From Hetaerina americana (taxonomy: Eukaryota; Arthropoda; Insecta; Odonata; Calopterygidae): a stretch of 64,000 nt of DNA. The position numbers and the translations under genes are program-made. Below, one piece after another: positions 23,456 through 35,500 of this stretch (within the stretch, counting starts at the first letter, position 1; every line of letters starts with the position of its first letter). The notes under the pieces are model-generated. The model did not search any database and was not told where the DNA came from. It was given only the letters and a program-made list of their open reading frames with translations. The DNA lies in contig JAKTNV010000009.1 in NCBI GenBank assembly GCA_022747635.1, positions 29,489,622-29,553,621 on the forward strand, written 5' to 3'.

Positions 23456-24181
23456 GCTTAAACAGTTATTCGACTGACATAAATACAGCTAAAAACTGGA
23501 CGATGTTTTAAATTTAAAAGGAATTTTTGAGGATGCTTGAGGGAAGTCTAGTATGCAGTTGGAGTAAATTGCTCTTGGTTATCAATATTTCTCTGTAAAT
23601 TCAATATCCAGAATTGATGTCGAGTCAATAAACAGGAAGATACTTTCATTAGTTGAGGGTTAAATTCTAAGGATATGAGGGGGATAAGGGTCGTAACATT
23701 GTCATTGAAACTAAAAATTGATAGAGATAAGGACTTAATTTTTATTTGTACTTCCTAAGACTTCTCTGCACAATCACATCCAGAGTTATACGTTTCTCCC
23801 ATCTTATCTTGATCATTTGGAGGCTGTCATGGTAGGACTCGGTTAATTGCGTCGAAAACCATTGTTCAACATGTTAAATTACGTCATTTGTGTTGTCAAA
23901 TCTTCCATTCCGCATTGGATTTTAGAGCACTGGGATTAAGAAAAAATCACTTGGGGAGAGATCGGAGGAACAGGGTCTTTATGCGAGAGAGTATTTGAGT
24001 GGGCCCGGAGGATTTATTAGGCTTAATATTTTCCGGCAAACGTTCTATTCCATTGAATGAGATTTCAATTTTGGGCATCGCTTGGCCGGCACGATTTGGT
24101 AAGCTGTGAAGGACCTGTAGCCAGTTTGAAAAAATCATTTCCATAAACAACCATTATTTCGGGAATTTTCGTGCTGTAACC
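23456..24181. other. AT-rich spacer
   Basis: Nothing recognised. Confidence 0.4.
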
Positions 24182-24285
24182 TTTCCAATGAAGGAGCGTT
24201 ATCATTCCTTTTCCAATTAAGGAACTTTTAAGGAATTCTATTTCCAATGAAAGAACCATTCCATCATCATTTCCAATGAAGGAAC
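24182..24285 (+). repeat. 29-bp minisatellite, four units
   Basis: The core TTTCCAATGAAGGAAC recurs at 24182, 24210, 24241 and 24270 with at most two substitutions per unit and spacings of 28, 31 and 29 bp. Confidence 0.8.
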
Positions 24286-25030
24286 ATTACGGGTCTAAAT
24301 TGTCTACTTAGTGCGAGTTGCTTCAATCTACGGCTTCCTCAAACGAAACGAATGAACATTATCAGCTGTAAAATACAACATAATGTGGATAAGGATCAAT
24401 TAATATTTAGAATAAATTGTATCAGATATATTGGTTGTTTCTTAGAAATAATTGCCTAACAACGATATCCTCCACATATAATGGCTCCTGAGACAATACT
24501 TTAAAGTAGGTAGCTGTTTAATGTGATGTACATTAGTTCATATTCATTATTTCTTATCCTTCTCAACACCTATTTAATCACTAAATTTTGTTTTTCTGAA
24601 TACTCATTAGTTTCTGCTTAAGACTTGACAAACACGCCATATTTTAATAAAAGTCTCATGCCCTCCCTAAGGTACCACTATAGGAAATTGCGTACGTGTA
24701 TCTACATTCTGTTTAAAACAGTATGCATGCATATAAAAGTCACTTAGTAACTGGCTAATATTTTTGTGAAATCATTTTGGTTTTTGTTAAAGAACTTGCC
24801 CATCGAGGAATCGAAATCAAAAGATTTTAATATTTTGCTTTTATACTTTACGTATACTTAAGGAAGGGCAGTTCACCCGCGGTACAAATAAATTCTGCCA
24901 TTTTTAATGGTAATGGAATTTTATACTAATTAGGAGGAGTTTTTAGCCAGGAAGAATGGAAAGAAAACACCCTATTATATTAAATTTTTCCTAAAGAGAG
25001 GAATTCACTAAGTTTTTCCATTCATTCGAC
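24286..25030. other. AT-rich spacer
   Basis: Nothing recognised. Confidence 0.4.
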
Positions 25031-25059
25031 TCAACTACGAAAAAAACCACTAAGCCCCA

Positions 25060-26060
25060 CCCGAAATTGGGCGTTTTTTTAAAGAGGATTTCCAAGTCGC
25101 TACTTTCCGGTGCACTTTACGAAAATGATTTTGGCGCCTCTGCAGACGTCACTCTGCGTCGCCATAACGATCCGCGGCGCACTGGCATGGCACCGCAGAC
25201 GTGGGAGCCAAGTGTTGGAATGGGAAGAAGACGTACGAGTAGACGCCGGGTGGCGGGGATATACATGCACGAGGGACTGCTAAGTTAGGAAGTCGGCGGG
25301 AAGAGGGACAGTAGATAGGTGGCGGAGGAAGGGATATAAGGAAAGAATACTGTAAAAGGCTTTCTTTGAGGGCCGGGTAATGGCGTATTGCCGCTTCACG
25401 ATAGAGGCGGGGAAGGGCGGAGAAGGGAGGGAGGGGAAATAGCCTCCAAAAAAAAAACGAAAGCGTTCGAGCCGAGTCACGTCGGTATTGAGTGTGCCCA
25501 GAGTTCCGCCTGGATGTTTGGAGGGTTGGAGCGGGTAGTGGGGGTCGCGTGATGGGTTGGTGTGCTGTGGATACGGAGGGGGGCGGGATGGAAGAAGAAA
25601 ACTATACATGGAGGGAGAGATAGTGGGGGTTTTGTGGGGGAGGAGGTGGAAATGAGTGGCGATGGATTGAAAGAGATTTCGTGTGTGTGCGCGCACGGGA
25701 GAGGAGGGAGGGAGGGTTGGTTGGTTTGCGGGGTTGAGAGCGGGCAAGGGGCGGGCGGGAAGGAAGGAAGGGGAAGCGTGTGTAGTATGATGAGGCGGAG
25801 AAGAGAAAAGAACCCAATGTGGATGGCGTGTTGGTTAGCGGGGGGTGGGTATTGTGATCTTTCCAGGAAGGGACGGTGTGGGCCGACTTGATTTCTACGG
25901 GGATGGGGCGGTTTTGTCGGAAGAGGAGAAGAGGCAGAAAGAGAGAGAGATGGTGAGTTTCCCTCTCTTGTCTACTCGGATGCCCCACCCGCTCTCATCA
26001 AGGGAAACAAACGTCCGTACCCGCCCTTCCCGCCTAAACATTTTCCATCCACCCCACACG
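25060..26060. other. purine-rich GC island
   Basis: Strongly G/A-rich on the plus strand from about 25290 to 25960 with GTGTGTGTGCGCGCACGGG near 25682. ORFs of up to 155 codons on the minus strand are Pro/Ser/His-rich and compositional; plus-strand frames are Gly/Arg-rich. No domain or element motif. Confidence 0.5.
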
Positions 26061-26430
26061 AAGACCGCCACTCTTCGTCGCCTTTATCTCGAAATTCCCC
26101 CGAGGAGCCCGCGTGGTCCCCGAGGAGGCTCCCCTGAGTTTCCGGAGGGGTTTTCCGGCCTTCGTCCCGGAGTCCAATGTCGCGCTGGTGGGGCAAGGGG
26201 AGCGGGCGGTCCCTATTGAAACCGTACAAGACCCACCTCGGTCTCTCTCTTCCACTGGAGCGGGAGATTTCGAATGGGGATAAGATTAACCTTACCTCCT
26301 CCCTTCGTCGTCGAACAGCTGTTCGATGGTGCAATCGGTCCATCGAACTTCGACAATTGTTTGCCATCGGAGACAATTCCCGAGCTGATCGTTTACATCG
26401 AGCGTTCAAACCTGCAAAAACATCGCTATA
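26061..26430. promoter_or_regulatory. CpG-rich low-repeat patch, possible cis-regulatory DNA
   Basis: Balanced, CpG-dense, non-repetitive sequence at the edge of a skewed island. It includes a perfect 16-nt palindrome TCGAACAGCTGTTCGA (26311-26326) containing an E-box CAGCTG, and Sox-like ACAATTGTTT and ACAATTC close together (about 26353-26383). ORFs here (such as 26177-26431) have no domain. The regulatory interpretation is inference. Confidence 0.25.
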
Positions 26431-27700
26431 AATGAAGTAGTTGAATGATAATTAAGTATTATGTCACTCCAGTAGGGCCTATAGAAGACTTGTAGTGCTG
26501 TCAAAACGTCTCTTCAGGTGAGGCGGAGACATTTAATCGAAAATCCACCTAAGGGAACAATCACCTGTAAGCTGCAGGAAAAAAATACAAGTTTGAAAAT
26601 TTTGCTTCAGCGAAAGGGGGTTAGAATGCAGAATGATTAACAAACTTATCTTTGGCATTTTCTAAAGATTTCATTCTTCGACTATCGCAAGCTCATTTCA
26701 AATAAATACGCATATTTAAACTTATTTACACACAATTTTCGCCCATGGAAAATGTATGCGCCCAATGCGTACAATTTTCGCCCATGGGAAATTTTTAAAG
26801 ATAGGGAAGAATATTTATAGCGATTGAATGTTTAACTAAATGGAACGAATTTCGAAAAGACTTTTGCGTTCCACGAGGCATGATATGTCCCGGTAAGGCT
26901 ACATTTTCTGGCTTCTAGTTTGCGTTTCCATTCAGTATAAAGCCCCTCAACTTCTCGTGCTAAACAACCAGCCATAATTTTTAAGTGATTACTTTTTTTA
27001 GAGATTCAATTCGTTAACACACTGGTAAATTCGTTCTTGTGGATTCAGCATATTCCCTGTTCTTAGTTAAGCCAAATCATGTACCCATTATGTGCTAAGT
27101 AACAATCAAATAACCCACTTATTGAAATGTAAGGGAGCTACTTCAGCAGCTGCCCAAGCCAATGCTCGCATCGCGTTCGTAGAGATTATTTCAGATGAAT
27201 AGGAGCGTCTACTCTGTAATCCTATAAAGGGAACTTCAAGAGCGTAGATATTCAAATGGGGGGTCAATTGTACTCCATGGAATTTTTCGATAAGATTTTG
27301 GAAATTCCGGCGTCGGGTTTCCCTCCGCCATTCCTCCGCTCCTGGAAACTCTAACTTTATATACTATTTTCCACCAAGCAAAAATAGTTTTCTTTCTGTC
27401 ACATCACCGAGTAACTATTATTATTTATTTAGCATGGATTTCTTTATTGCATTGTTTCAAGATAAAGAGGGAATTCGGAGCAGAAAGTATGAACCCCATC
27501 TCTAGAAACAAGCTGACCTTCCCTCCCAACATTTGTCCAGATGCGCTCGAGGAACTAAAAAAAAAGAAAGGCACACGAGCGGAGTTCCCTTCACAATCGC
27601 CAGCAAACGAAAGATTAGATCGAGGGATCTCATTTATTTCATTTGAAGCGACCACACATTGCGAGCGTATATTAGTCAAAATCCCCAAGCGAATGGAAAA
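26431..27700. other. spacer with a short tandem duplication
   Basis: No gene recognised; the overlapping ORFs at 27425-27737 on both strands have no domain. ACAATTTTCGCCCATGG occurs at 26732 and again at 26771, a 39-bp period. Confidence 0.4.
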
Positions 27701-28060
27701 AATCAACTATGCAACCGGTCGAGTTTGGACAAAATAAGGGATATGGGAGGGGGGGGGTTGACATAGGGTGAAAGGTTGAAATTGATTGGAGCGTATGGGG
27801 CGGCACTTCGGATCTCGCCTCGCGGGCGTGAGAGCCGAGATTACGCGATAATGTCCGACCAGGCGTCAGCCCCTGCCAATCCAGGAGAGCCTCCCCTCTG
27901 AAGAGAAGGAGATAAGTGCATTCACATCCGGGCGGGTGTCACTTTCAATTCCACCGCGTCAAAACAATCACAAGTCCCCGTTATCTACTGTACGTGTCCA
28001 ACTGTCTTCCTCTTGCATGAGCGACCCGGCCCACAAACCACGTTTTCATGAATGCGCCGC
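27701..28060. other. GC-richer CpG patch
   Basis: Non-repetitive sequence with CpG clusters at about 27795-27870 and GATA-like (GGAGATAAG) and Runt-like (AACCACG) words. No gene seen; its role is unknown. Confidence 0.25.
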
Positions 28061-28830
28061 GTTCACAGGAATGATAAATTAGCAACAAAACTATTTTTCA
28101 AAAGAGATGCGTGTCATCTTTCTGGAACTATAGGAGGAACTTCATCCATTGCTTATTCATTCATGGGCTTAATTTTAGGATTTATTGGAAGTCTAGTGAC
28201 TTATCTGGTAAAATTCACTCTTTATCATTGGATTCGGAGCGACAATTCGGGTGGGAAAAATGGAGACTTCCTTTGCGGCAGGATAAACTAACACAAGTTT
28301 AAGAAAATCGACAGACTATAAGCAATATAATTTTTGACAGGCTTGGTTTATAAGAACTGATGGCTTATTTCATCGGACCCCAATTGAGATGGGGATACCA
28401 TTGAAATATTAAATCTTTGTTTGAGAAGCTAACCCAAAACCTCTTCATGTGAAGTCTGTACCCTGGCAGCAGACTGAATTCGGAAATTATTTATCCCATT
28501 TATATTTTAATTGTAATTATCATAGTTTTAACTTACTTATTCTATGTCACATCAATTTGATCTTTCCAACAGATAAGTAATATAATGTCAACATTAAATT
28601 GAATAAAATATTTTTACTTTTGACACTTTTGCTACCCGTGTGTCCTTTGGACATCGATAAATTTTTGCATTCTTGAGAATCCTCCAGACCCAAAATACTG
28701 GGTTTTAGGCTGCCCATATCGAATAGCTCGCTCGTAATGGAACCGACGTGGCAATGATTTTACTCTTAGACTCTACCATTTAAAAATTATCTTATTTTTA
28801 ACTTGGCAAGATTTTTATTGCATCCGAAAA
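28061..28830. other. AT-rich spacer
   Basis: Two overlapping short ORFs at 28052-28302 show no recognisable domain. Confidence 0.35.
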
Positions 28831-28889
28831 TCATTAACCACAGAAAACACCAGGAAATTCAATTAATGGGAATCTAGTAAAAAACGAAG

Positions 28890-28990
28890 GTGATGATGTA
28901 ATACCTGAAGATGATGTAATGCATCGAAACCCGGTCGTACTATTGAACTTATCTAATGGAAAATTATAACTGTCTTTTTTATTCTTTATC
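28890..28990 (+). repeat. fragment of the palindromic repeat seen at 58.9 kb
   Basis: GATGATGTAATGCATCGAAA and then TCTAATGGAAAATTATAACT correspond to the loop and right arm of the inverted repeat at 58891-59037 (AATAATGTAGTGCATCAAAA, TTAAGTGGAAAATTGTAATA). The left arm is not visible. Confidence 0.45.
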
Positions 28991-30260
28991 AACACATGGC
29001 AGTTAAAGGTAAGATAAAAATGTATGAACTTGAATAAATTCGTATGCATTTCAGTTGAATTCAAACACTAAACCCTCCGTTTTCCAGTGGAGTGTGTTTT
29101 CCAATTAAAGCATTTCAGCACATACATACCTTCCACTCATGTGCATGAAAGACAATTTAGAGGCATTTCTCTTAGTTCTATTCTTTGAAATAGTCGTCCC
29201 TATCAGAAGGACATAGTGGAGATCAATCACCATGAATAAGCTCTGTCATTGATTGTTGCTAAATGTTGACAAAAAGATCTTAAGACCTTTAAGTTCACGT
29301 TCAACCAATTAATCAACTTAACGCCATACACTTGCGAGTGATTCATGAATAGAATCTCGGCGAGAATATCTGGTTCACCTTAACTCCCTTAATTACCACC
29401 TATCGATATGGATGTGTAACTAAATAGGAAATCTACGTATCTTCCGTAAATCCGACTAACTTTAAGAAATTTGGGTTCAAATTTAAGTCAAGAAAAATGA
29501 TTTCCCAATGGGTTCTTATAATTATATTTTATCTCTTCAAGTTATTTACTGTCAATGTTTTCTGAGTGAACCGTGTCTTGTGTATTTAATGTCTTAAGTG
29601 TAGTATATGTACTATGGTATTTCATGTAATAGGTGTTCCTGAAGTTATGACTTTATTACAGCGTTTGAGTGCATAGTGATTTCTGTTGAAACTTATTTTT
29701 GCTTAGCTCTTCTTCGAAAATATCTCCTATTTAATCCACTGTTGAAATATGGTCGAATTTAATCATGTTAGCATTTATTTCTTACTCAGCCTTTTAAATG
29801 TCAGTAACATTCTTTTATCTTGTGATGATAATCTTTCATTGTTTAAGCACGAATTTAAATGAAACAATCATTTCACATTTTATTTCCGTGCTAATATTCA
29901 CAAAGAGGTTGAAAATAAGGGAAAATATTTCGCCATTACTCTGTGCCTTAATAGAAATTTTAAAGAATACAAACTAAACCTTATAAACGAGATTTTTCCT
30001 GTTAAATGCATAGTCATGGCGTTCAGATGCAGTAGTATAGCAGTTTTCAGCTAGCTACATCCTTGCGTGTTACAAAGTTCTTCTAACTGCAGTAGAATTT
30101 TGGGACGCAGTCTTGATGCCCGAAATCGTTACTTAATTTTTAGGAAGCATATTAAGCTACTTAAGCATTGTCCGGGATCGCATAATGAATGATATAATTT
30201 CAAAGACCGCATACGCGGATTGGACCACAAAGTGCAAGAGCTAAGTGCGTAAAAACAAAG
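28991..30260. other. AT-rich spacer
   Basis: About 1.3 kb with no recognisable feature. Confidence 0.45.
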
Positions 30261-30269
30261 TTGTTACCG

Positions 30270-31260
30270 AGGTGATCTCTCTCTCCTTCTCCCTCCAAGT
30301 CCTGCAACCGTTAACCTACATCCCTCGCCTGCGGATGAACAAAGGGAATGAATGGCTGTCAAAATTTTCCGAAAGATAGGTTGGGACCGTCCCGCCCTCC
30401 CCGTCCTCGATAAAGAGATCAAGGCTTCCCTGGCTCGTCAAGGACCTCGGGATTTATACTGCACGGTCCTCAAACCCACCCGTCATCGGGAGGGAGGAGT
30501 GGGTAAGTTGATGGTCCACCCCACCCCCAATACGTCCACCCATCTCCCTCCCCAACATAGATCTGATGCGCCCACCTCCCCCCTCCATTTCACCCACCAC
30601 CACCCGCTCCATCCCCTCTCACCCTCCCCCTCTTAAAGCCTCCGGTGGCCATTACTAGGCCCTTTTCACGCCTCTCAATCTTCATTCTCACCCTCTCCCT
30701 TCCTTTCTCTCCCTCTGTCCCTCTTCCTTCTCTCTTCCCACCCACTCTTCTCGCCATGGGGACGCACATACTCACAGGTGCGGAGGCGCGATTCGCTTCG
30801 TACCTCTCCCGACCCAAACCACCGCCTCCCCATCCCCCTTTCCCACCCCAGTCCTCTCATGCCTCTACTCCCCCTCCCAATCCTGGCCCCCTTCCATGCG
30901 ACTTCTCCTTGTACTCATCTACGCTTCTTCTCTCTCCGTTTTGATGTATTCGCGTGCACCGAGGTCCCATCACTTTTAAGCGGTCTTCGAAAGGGATTTT
31001 GGTAACGCGGAAAAAAACCGAAAATGAGTTTAAAGTCTTTCCACATCAACGCGGTCGATGAATTGGTAGTATGAGGTAGTTTCAGGGGAGGCAACTGACA
31101 GCTAAGGTCATTTGCGCCATTAGGGATGGGGGGGAAGGAGGAAGGGTGGATAGGAACCCGGCGTTGGCATTAGCCCACTCATAACGAAAGGCACAGTTTA
31201 ACGTCCCATTCGACGGACGTGTGTACCCACTCAAAGTGCTCTCCACAATCGATGAAATCG
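30270..31260. other. pyrimidine-rich GC island
   Basis: C/T-rich on the plus strand at 30500-30940, with flanking balanced CpG-containing DNA at 30270-30480 and 30960-31250. ORFs of 60-99 codons on both strands are compositional. No gene recognised. Confidence 0.5.
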
Positions 31261-31552
31261 ATGGTAAAACTTGTCGAATGTGAGAAAAGTTAATTTTTAT
31301 GTCATTTGAAACGTGTGAAAGTGTTCAAATCTCTTGATTATTGATTGGCATGATGTTGCTGCCGAATCGGGGTCCGCGGTGAGCAAAATATTGAGAATGA
31401 AACTAATCCATAATAATGATGTTCGCTTCAAACTCTGATTACGGTGAAATAAGCACCAAAAGATCAACACAAGAACAACACCATGGAGAACTTAAAGAAA
31501 TAATTATTATGGTGATTTTATAGCATCATTGTAGCTCATCAACCCAAGGATT
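31261..31552. other. AT-rich spacer
   Basis: Nothing recognised. Confidence 0.35.
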
Positions 31553-31930
31553 GGTTCGTAGCACATCTCAAACCTACCCAGTTCCCTGACAATCACTTCA
31601 TTCCCTCATAACTCCTTACTACGACATTTTTCATTGCCTGTTTCTCGTAGCGCATCCTCGGCCTTCCTCTGCAATTCTTACCTTCTAGTGTTTTCAATTA
31701 CAATCTTATGCCCTAGGATGTCTGAGCAATTTTCTTAAATTTCTTTTAGGTGCCCTCCATAAGGCACTAAACTCTTTACCCACGGTTGAAAGTCCTTATA
31801 TAGTTTTTACTCAGTCTATCCCTTACATTTGCAGTGTTCTTTTGTAGTACCATATTCCCTTTGCCTCCAACCTTCTGTTCTCTACCACTCTTATCGTCCA
31901 CGTCTCACATCTGCAGAAAAGAAGACTCGA
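31553..31930 (-). mobile_element. non-LTR retrotransposon fragment (C-terminal tail)
   Basis: The minus strand encodes CETWTIRVVENRRLEAKGIW followed by YYKRTLQM, then in another frame LEGKNCRGRPRMRYEKQ, AMKNVVVRSYEGMK and the terminal ATNQS. That is the full RT C-terminal order: CETWT, RRLEA, GRGRPR, W-R-A-A-x-N-Q-S. Stops and a frame shift show decay. The minus-strand sequence upstream (31930-32260) may be further RT but is not legible. Confidence 0.82.
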
Positions 31931-32410
31931 TAAATGAATAAGTATTTTATTAAATCGCCTCCTGTGCTGGCACTAATGCCTCTGCTTGTACTGTTTGCCG
32001 TTAGTGTTTGTTACTTCTTGCTGAAAACTTTCTTTACAATTCTTAATTCAATTACAATGCACCTTTCCATCTCCTTCTCCAAATGGCTGGAATCGTTGCC
32101 AGGTCTTCTTTCTTCTATGCAAGAAAAGCTGTGCCGATTTCATTTCATAACTGATTATTGGCGCATTTATATCTATCAACTGGAAACATTCATAGTATGT
32201 ATGACGGGCATAGATGTATGCTATTTAGAGAAGGCTAAATATAATTCTTTCCCCACATTATAAAAAAAATTCGCCTACTTCGCTACGTGAATTAGACGAA
32301 CCGCTACTAGTTTTTTTTAATTGAGAAACAATTTGGAATAATTGCTACAAACTCTACCGCCTTCTCTGAGAAACATTTCATCTATGCCTCTGATGACAAT
32401 CAATCGCCGA
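31931..32410. other. spacer, possible continuation of the minus-strand retroelement
   Basis: A 109-codon plus-strand ORF (31934-32263) is hydrophobic but lies antisense to where the RT would continue, and shows no domain. Confidence 0.3.
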
Positions 32411-32604
32411 CCCTGGTGGCGGCGGGGTAACGTCCTCGTCTGCCATTCCAAGGGTCGCGGGTTCGATTCCCGACTGGATGAGTCTTTCTCCACCTAGGGC
32501 TTGGGTGTTTGTAAATGTGATCATTGATATCGTTGTTAATAGTTCGATGTAAAGGCCAGAATGCGCTGTTTTCGGACTTATACTGAATAAATAAATAAAT
32601 AAAA
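32411..32604 (+). repeat. tRNA-derived SINE, family 2
   Basis: The head CCCTGGTGGCGGCGGGGTAA carries an A-box-like region and GCGGGTTCGATTCCCG is a near-perfect B box (32457-32472). The body continues ACCTAGGGCTTGGGTG and ends in an (AATA)n tail (32586-32602). The second copy at 50.7 kb shares head and body. RNA polymerase III-transcribed, non-coding, LINE-dependent. Confidence 0.85.
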
Positions 32605-32905
32605 TCTGGCCTCTTATTGCTCGTGGGTGGTCGGCATAATTAATTAGCTTATTAATTATTATTTTTGATCCTTAACACATTATCTCATGGTCAAATTAAA
32701 TTACCATTTTCTTCTAAAACAGCATTTCTAAATACGGGGGCGATAAAAATTACCCTCCAATTGAAAGAAGAACGATTTAGCTTCTTGTATTTTCCACGCC
32801 TCTTGGACAATGAGTTTGCAATGTAAAAAAGTTTCTGAGACTACTAAAGCTCATTGAATAAATAAATGGCTCAGCTAGGTTATTCATTTCCTCTTGTTTA
32901 AAGTC
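32605..32905. other. AT-rich spacer
   Basis: Nothing recognised. Confidence 0.35.
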
Positions 32906-33590
32906 AGCGCAACTTGTTCCTGTCCGTTTACTCTCACCCCTTCCCCTTTCTCCACTCAATTCCTTCAGGTTTAATCTCTTCAACACCCACTTTTTCGAAC
33001 AGATTCCCCATTTTCTCATTTTCTTCCCCTCTTTGATTTCCTCTCCTTACCTCCGCTCCATTTCCAGCTCCCAGTCTTCATTCTCCCCTCCCATTTCTCA
33101 TTCCTATTATCTCATTCCTTCCCTCGTCTCCTCTCTCACTCCCTTGCGCCCCATTCTCATTCTCGCTTTAATTCTTCCAATCCCTTTCTCTCCGTTCTTT
33201 TCCCATTAACTCCAGCCTCCCTCCTCACAATACGAAATCGTTCCCTCCAGCCCCATTCCCCCTTGCATCCTCCTGCCTTCGCTTCACTCCCCACCCATGG
33301 CCCCCATCCACTTTCCCTCTACCCTCCTCCATCTTCCTTCCACCGTCGCCACGATCGGAATTCCATCCCGAAGACCCCTTAATCCACAAACCACGTATCC
33401 ATCGACAATCTCTCCCTTTGTCCTTTCTCACCCTCCCCCATTCTTCCTTTATCTACCTTCCTGCAACTATTCTTCCTCACTATCATTCTCTCTATCTCTC
33501 TCTCGCTCATTTTTTCCTTGGTCTCTATCTCTCTCCACTGTGCGACTGGATCCATTCGATCTGGCAGCTCTTCATGAAAAGATTCGCTCG
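32906..33590 (+). other. pyrimidine-rich island
   Basis: About 700 bp of C/T-rich plus strand with many CCATT/CTCC words and (CT)n runs near 33487-33507. ORFs on both strands are compositional. Confidence 0.5.
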
Positions 33591-33950
33591 TGATTCAGTG
33601 TGTGCTTTATTTTCTGGGCCTATGTTTCATTCAAGCGTTTGCATATGCGTCGTTCATTTTATCGTCGCTCAGAGTATTCTCACATGCCAAGTGTGATTTC
33701 TATTGCCCCAGTTTCTATAGTTATGCGCACGTTGTGTTTGAAACTGATGAGGCCACATCAGCCACTCACGACACATATGCAAAGAGGGAACTTGAATTAA
33801 AACAGAGCGCATGCAATTTCGTGTTCGAAAGCTTAACCACCGAACCCAGAATATTAAGTAAAGATGTAAGATGAGTGAAAACTTAGACGCGGGGCATCGT
33901 TTTTCGTAGGGCTCCGAATCTTGGTCTTTGAGGCAAGATATGAGCGTAAT
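33591..33950. other. spacer with overlapping short ORFs
   Basis: Three overlapping plus-strand ORFs and one minus-strand ORF of 66-96 codons lie here without recognisable domains. Confidence 0.3.
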
Positions 33951-33954
33951 TGGA

Positions 33955-34200
33955 GCCATTTAATGTGCGGGAGTTAAGAATAACGGAAAAGGTGAAAAGG
34001 GGGCGCAAGCAAGCAACCAAAATCACAGCTGTGGCAAGGGAAGAAGGAATTTTACAGGAAGAAATTCAAAGGAGACTGAAAGAGAATGTAGAGCATTTTC
34101 AGTGGAAAGGGAATGTTGAAAACTGTGCTTGACGGGAGAATATTTGGTAAACGAGATAGAGTGAGGAAAAGATTACGCGTTTTGGATGGAATAAAGGGAA
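33955..34200 (+). mobile_element. possible non-LTR retrotransposon tail
   Basis: A 60-codon Lys/Glu/Arg-rich frame is followed, after a frame change, by DGRIFGKRDRVRKRLR and LDGIK, vaguely like the basic G-K-x-x-R-G-R-x-R linker of the RT C-terminus. No diagnostic CETW or RRLEA motif is present, so this is weak. Confidence 0.25.
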
Positions 34201-34935
34201 GAAGAATATGTTTCGAGTCACGAGTAGGTATGTGTAAGGTAAGGTGTTTGACTATTTTGTGTCGTGCTAGGCGAAGTTAGAATTTCACCATTCCTCTATC
34301 TCTGCATGCATTAGAAACCTAGCTGAACCCAAGATTGCTTTTCATAAAATATAGTGTATCAAAAACATTCAATTGCAATAAGAATAGACTCGGACAGAAT
34401 CACTTGTGCAAATATAAAATGATTCATATTTTCTTCTATGTTCACCTCCAATTGCTCCGGGGAAAATAATTCCTGTGGAGTGGGCATACAAACTAAATGT
34501 TGTTGCTCGCCCTACAAATATTTGCGAGTTATTAGAAATTCTAAACTATACCAGTAGCGATGTGATGTTTTATCATATTCAGGTGCTATTATTTACTCAG
34601 AATCCTCCCTAAATATATGAACTACTGTATTATCTTCTTGGAGATTACTTATCAAACTCGGCCCCATCATTTCTTTCAATTTTTTTTGCCAGTATATGCT
34701 AATAACGAATGCATATAAATGTCCTGAAATCAAAGAAAAATGTCTAGATGATGCAACATAATATAGTATGCAGAGACTGGTTTCTCCTTGTTAGAATTCT
34801 ACTATGTTCTTGCCAGTTACCGTATCGTTTGAACAATAATTAATTGTATTTTTTCACATATATATCTCAGGATATAAGATATTTTCACCATCTTGTTTCA
34901 CTTTTTTGTTCCTGCAAATTCCATAAGAATGTTTG
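34201..34935. other. AT-rich spacer
   Basis: Nothing recognised. Confidence 0.4.
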
Positions 34936-34939
34936 TTAC

Positions 34940-35500
34940 CTTCATCCCATAGCCTCCCAACTTTCCCCTTCGTACTTCCCCAAACCCTCCGTCTCCGCCC
35001 ATCGGACCACCTCCTCCCCCTCACGCGAGTCAACCTTCCCACCTCCACCACCGTCCACATGAGTCAACCTTCCCCAGCACCGCGGCACATGAGGGAGAAA
35101 GGAAGGGGAGGGGAAAGGGGCCAGAGGAAAGGAATCCAAGATTCGCAATGCATTTCCGAGACGTCAATCAGTCTCGCTAACACCTCGATCCTCAAAGAGG
35201 ATGGAAGAAGGGGAAGAGGAAGGATGAGGAGGATATAAGGACGTAAGGGCCAGGGAGTGAGGTATACGAGCTCGTACAGCTAAAAAAAGGACCTTTAGGG
35301 CGTAGAAGGGATTTTTGAAGCGAGGGAGAATTGAATTTAGCGGGGGACTCCAAGGAATTGTTGTTGTGGGAGGAGAAAGGAATGCTCACTTCTGCGATGG
35401 AAGGGAGAGTGTAAGGGAGAGATGAGAAGGTATCGTACGGCGATCCAAAGTGGAGGAGGCGGATGGAGCCCTTTACTTTATAACACGTCGTCAAAGAAGT
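34940..35500. other. GC-rich island with strand switch of purine skew
   Basis: C/T-rich on the plus strand at 34945-35060, then switching near 35085 to G/A-rich until about 35470. The heptamer GAGTCAA occurs at 35027 and 35058. ORFs on both strands are compositional. Confidence 0.5.

Noticed and set aside
25280..25747. 155-codon minus-strand ORF
   Set aside because: Compositional frame in a G/A-rich island with competing ORFs on the other strand.
31934..32263. 109-codon plus-strand ORF with apparent membrane segments
   Set aside because: It lies antisense to the probable upstream continuation of a minus-strand RT copy and has no family signature.
32411..32480. Possible tRNA gene
   Set aside because: Same reason: the head is shared with a second copy at 50.7 kb along with a non-tRNA body and A-rich tail.
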